From NCBI RefSeq assembly GCF_905475395.1, contig NC_058338.1, positions 36,400,935-36,464,934 of the forward strand: DNA of 64,000 nt. The letters run 5' to 3'. Of this stretch, positions 61,923-64,000 are shown in pieces. Position numbers and translations under genes: made by a program. Under the pieces are notes generated by a model. That model had not been told where the DNA came from. It saw nothing but the letters and a program-made list of their open reading frames with translations, and searched no databases. Positions within the stretch are counted from its first letter, which is position 1. Each line of letters starts with the position of its first letter. Origin of the DNA: Chrysoperla carnea (Eukaryota > Arthropoda > Insecta > Neuroptera > Chrysopidae).

Positions 61923-64000
61923 CTGTAAAAAAAAGAAAAGATAAACATTAGAATATAATATTTCTCAATCAATTAATCAAAGGTAAGCAAGTGTTGTATT
62001 TGAACAATGATTGAATATTAATTAATTCAATTGTTTGCTATCAATGCTTTAACCTTTGTAATATAGGTAGGTAAGTACACATTATTACACACTATACAGA
62101 GTGAATCATTTTAATCAATAAGTTGGTAAATCTTGTAAGGTAACTCAAATATAGAAAAAAATTTCGAATATTAAATGTTGGGTTCTAAGAAGAACATTTT
62201 TTATAAATCCTGAATTTAACCATGATCTTTAAGATCATCTATAAGTCGCTTCAAACTCGTAACTGGTTATAAGTAAAATCGTTATTACAGTCGGGGGGTT
62301 CGTTCTGTGGAAAACTTTTAATCTAAGAGGTCCCCATACTGTAATGACAATTTTACTTATATTAACAATGTGTGTGTCAGATGTTAATAATTACTTATTT
62401 CTTAGTTTTTAGAGCCAAATTTTGTAGTCGTCTGGGTTTTAGTTTTTGTACTTTATTTTATTGATTCAATACTACCTCCATGGCAACAATAAAATATCAT
62501 TAACTAGCCTGATATCCGCTCATTTCATTGGGCTTAAAAGTAAACACCACCGCTTCATACCTTCCACATCTCTTGGTTTCACTTATCTGCCAAACAAACA
62601 AAATCCAAAAAAAGAGGACGGAAGTGCCTTCATTTTAAGGAAAACCGTTTTGGGAATATCTCCGTAACCGTGCACTTTAGAACAAAAAAGGCAATTATTT
62701 ATCTGTGCCTTTAAAAAATTTATCCAGGAAGCTTAGAACAACAACATATCAAAAAATCAGACAGTTCAACTGAGAGTCATTTCCCTTAAGGTTTATGCAC
62801 CACCATCTTACGGTCTACCACTGCTTGTTATTATATTATCATGCAAATCGTCAAAATCGGTTTAACGATTTAGCCGTAAAAAAATAACAAACAAAACACT
62901 TCCGCAGTGGTGTAGATTATGATGATTATCAATTACTTTATTTCAAATAAAAAAATATATTAAATTTCATAATATAACATAATCAGAACGCGTATCAGTA
63001 AAAACAACATGCGTGTATATTTTATAGAAACATATTCTATCAATTTCTTTTTTACACAATATTTATCAGATAAATCTGATAATATATCGGAAACAATATA
63101 TTCTATAAAATAAAATTACAATTACGATAAAAATATGACAATTTAACAATATTCTTATGAATGCCAGCAGGTACCGATCGAAATTATTTAAGGTAGTTGG
63201 GTCATTTAAGCAAAATCTTAAGAAAATGGCAATTTTTTAAATTTTTTCCGTGAAGGAGAATTACCGTTTTGACAAAAAACTAATACCTGGCCAATAAGAT
63301 AGTAAAGATAACTTGAGTAATAAAAATTTTATATTTTCTACGATGTTTTTTTGCTTGCCGCTTATGTTAAAAGAAAGTTATTGGCAGCATTATACGTAGA
63401 AACTAAATGTGGAATATATGAGATTGTCAAAAAGGTTTAAAAATAGCAATTTTTCAACCTGGTAAAATAAAATAAAATAATTCTTCTACTTTTCAACATG
63501 TAAAGATATAATACCACTTTCTATTAAAAAGGAAATATAAAAAACTTTGTCGAAATAAAAAGTATTTACGAAGAATCAAGAGAAAACCTAAGAAAACAAT
63601 AATTACACCTCTTCAAAAAGTTCAAAAGATAAACAAGTATAAATTTTATACACAAATAAATTGAAAGTTTTTTTGAATGTAATGACAAAAATCTCCCCAA
63701 AATACAACACCACCTACTTCAACTCTATCATGTGAAAATTGAAAGGCTTCATGTTACTCTCTCATATTAGACAGATGATATTTCTACACACAGTGTTCGT
63801 TCAATCGTGTTAGATATCAAATATCTTTAAAAAAAAGTGTCCAAGTTAGAGTAAAACTCTTATAAAAAGGGCTCCGTATTATAAAATATAAACTGTCAAC
63901 CATGGTGCCACGACCGTTGATTCGAGGACATTGGTAGATTCGAGAACTTTTTTTATTGGTAGCTCGCATTCAAAGACTGAAGTGTATGGGTTGGCCTTAT
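61923..64000 (-). other. Upstream Cbl intron running off the window; repeats at 62275-62465 and 62616-62672
   Basis: I searched the minus strand for the expected preceding exon (family text such as FRITKADAAEFW) and did not see it, so the intron is at least 2 kb long. Repeat copies matching 13505-13690 and 18640-18700 lie here. No other gene is recognised. Confidence 0.5.

Noticed and set aside
1..64000. tRNA, rRNA and CRISPR arrays
   Set aside because: I looked for TTCGA-type T-arms with matching acceptor stems, rRNA core text and regular short spaced repeats and found none convincing.

Overview
The window is AT-rich nuclear DNA from an animal, almost certainly an insect. Spliced genes have short GT-AG introns inside exon-dense parts and multi-kilobase introns elsewhere. 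The rest is a crowded set of decayed transposons and dispersed repeats of types common in insect genomes. I cannot name the species from sequence alone.

Two conserved protein-coding genes are present and point at each other (tail to tail). On the + strand, a complete 13-exon gene for CPSF1/CPSF160, the largest subunit of the mRNA cleavage and polyadenylation specificity factor, runs from 27032 to 34827. The reconstructed CDS is 4230 nt (1409 residues plus stop). It has a close AATAAA signal and stays in frame across all 13 exons. On the - strand, the 3' five exons of Cbl (Casitas B-lineage lymphoma E3 ubiquitin ligase) run from 61922 down to 45694. They encode the EF-hand/SH2-like part of the tyrosine-kinase-binding domain, the linker helix, the RING finger, a proline-rich tail and a C-terminal UBA domain. 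The 5' exons (four-helix bundle) lie beyond the right edge. The RING exon and the tail exon are separated by an intron of about 10 kb. The two genes are not in one pathway: CPSF1 acts in nuclear mRNA 3'-end formation, and Cbl down-regulates receptor tyrosine kinases in the cytoplasm and endosomes.

Region by region: 1-1340 holds a broken LINE reverse transcriptase split by a later repeat insertion. 1340-27000 has no recognisable host gene; it carries large inverted-repeat (fold-back) elements, a degraded mariner-type transposase, dispersed repeats and a tandem array of about 315-bp units (23866-24955). 27032-34870 is CPSF1. 34870-45568 is intergenic with several fold-back/MITE-like elements. 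45569-64000 is Cbl with repeat-bearing introns.

The least ordinary observations are a 65-bp tandem duplication that copied the exon-8 splice acceptor of CPSF1 and leads to a stop if the upstream copy is used; an imperfect hairpin inside a Cbl intron; a possible read-through end giving a tail-less Cbl; and the number of long-armed fold-back elements, all of which could give double-stranded RNA if transcribed. I found no tRNA, rRNA, CRISPR array or intact transposon. Repeat boundaries were read by eye and are approximate.
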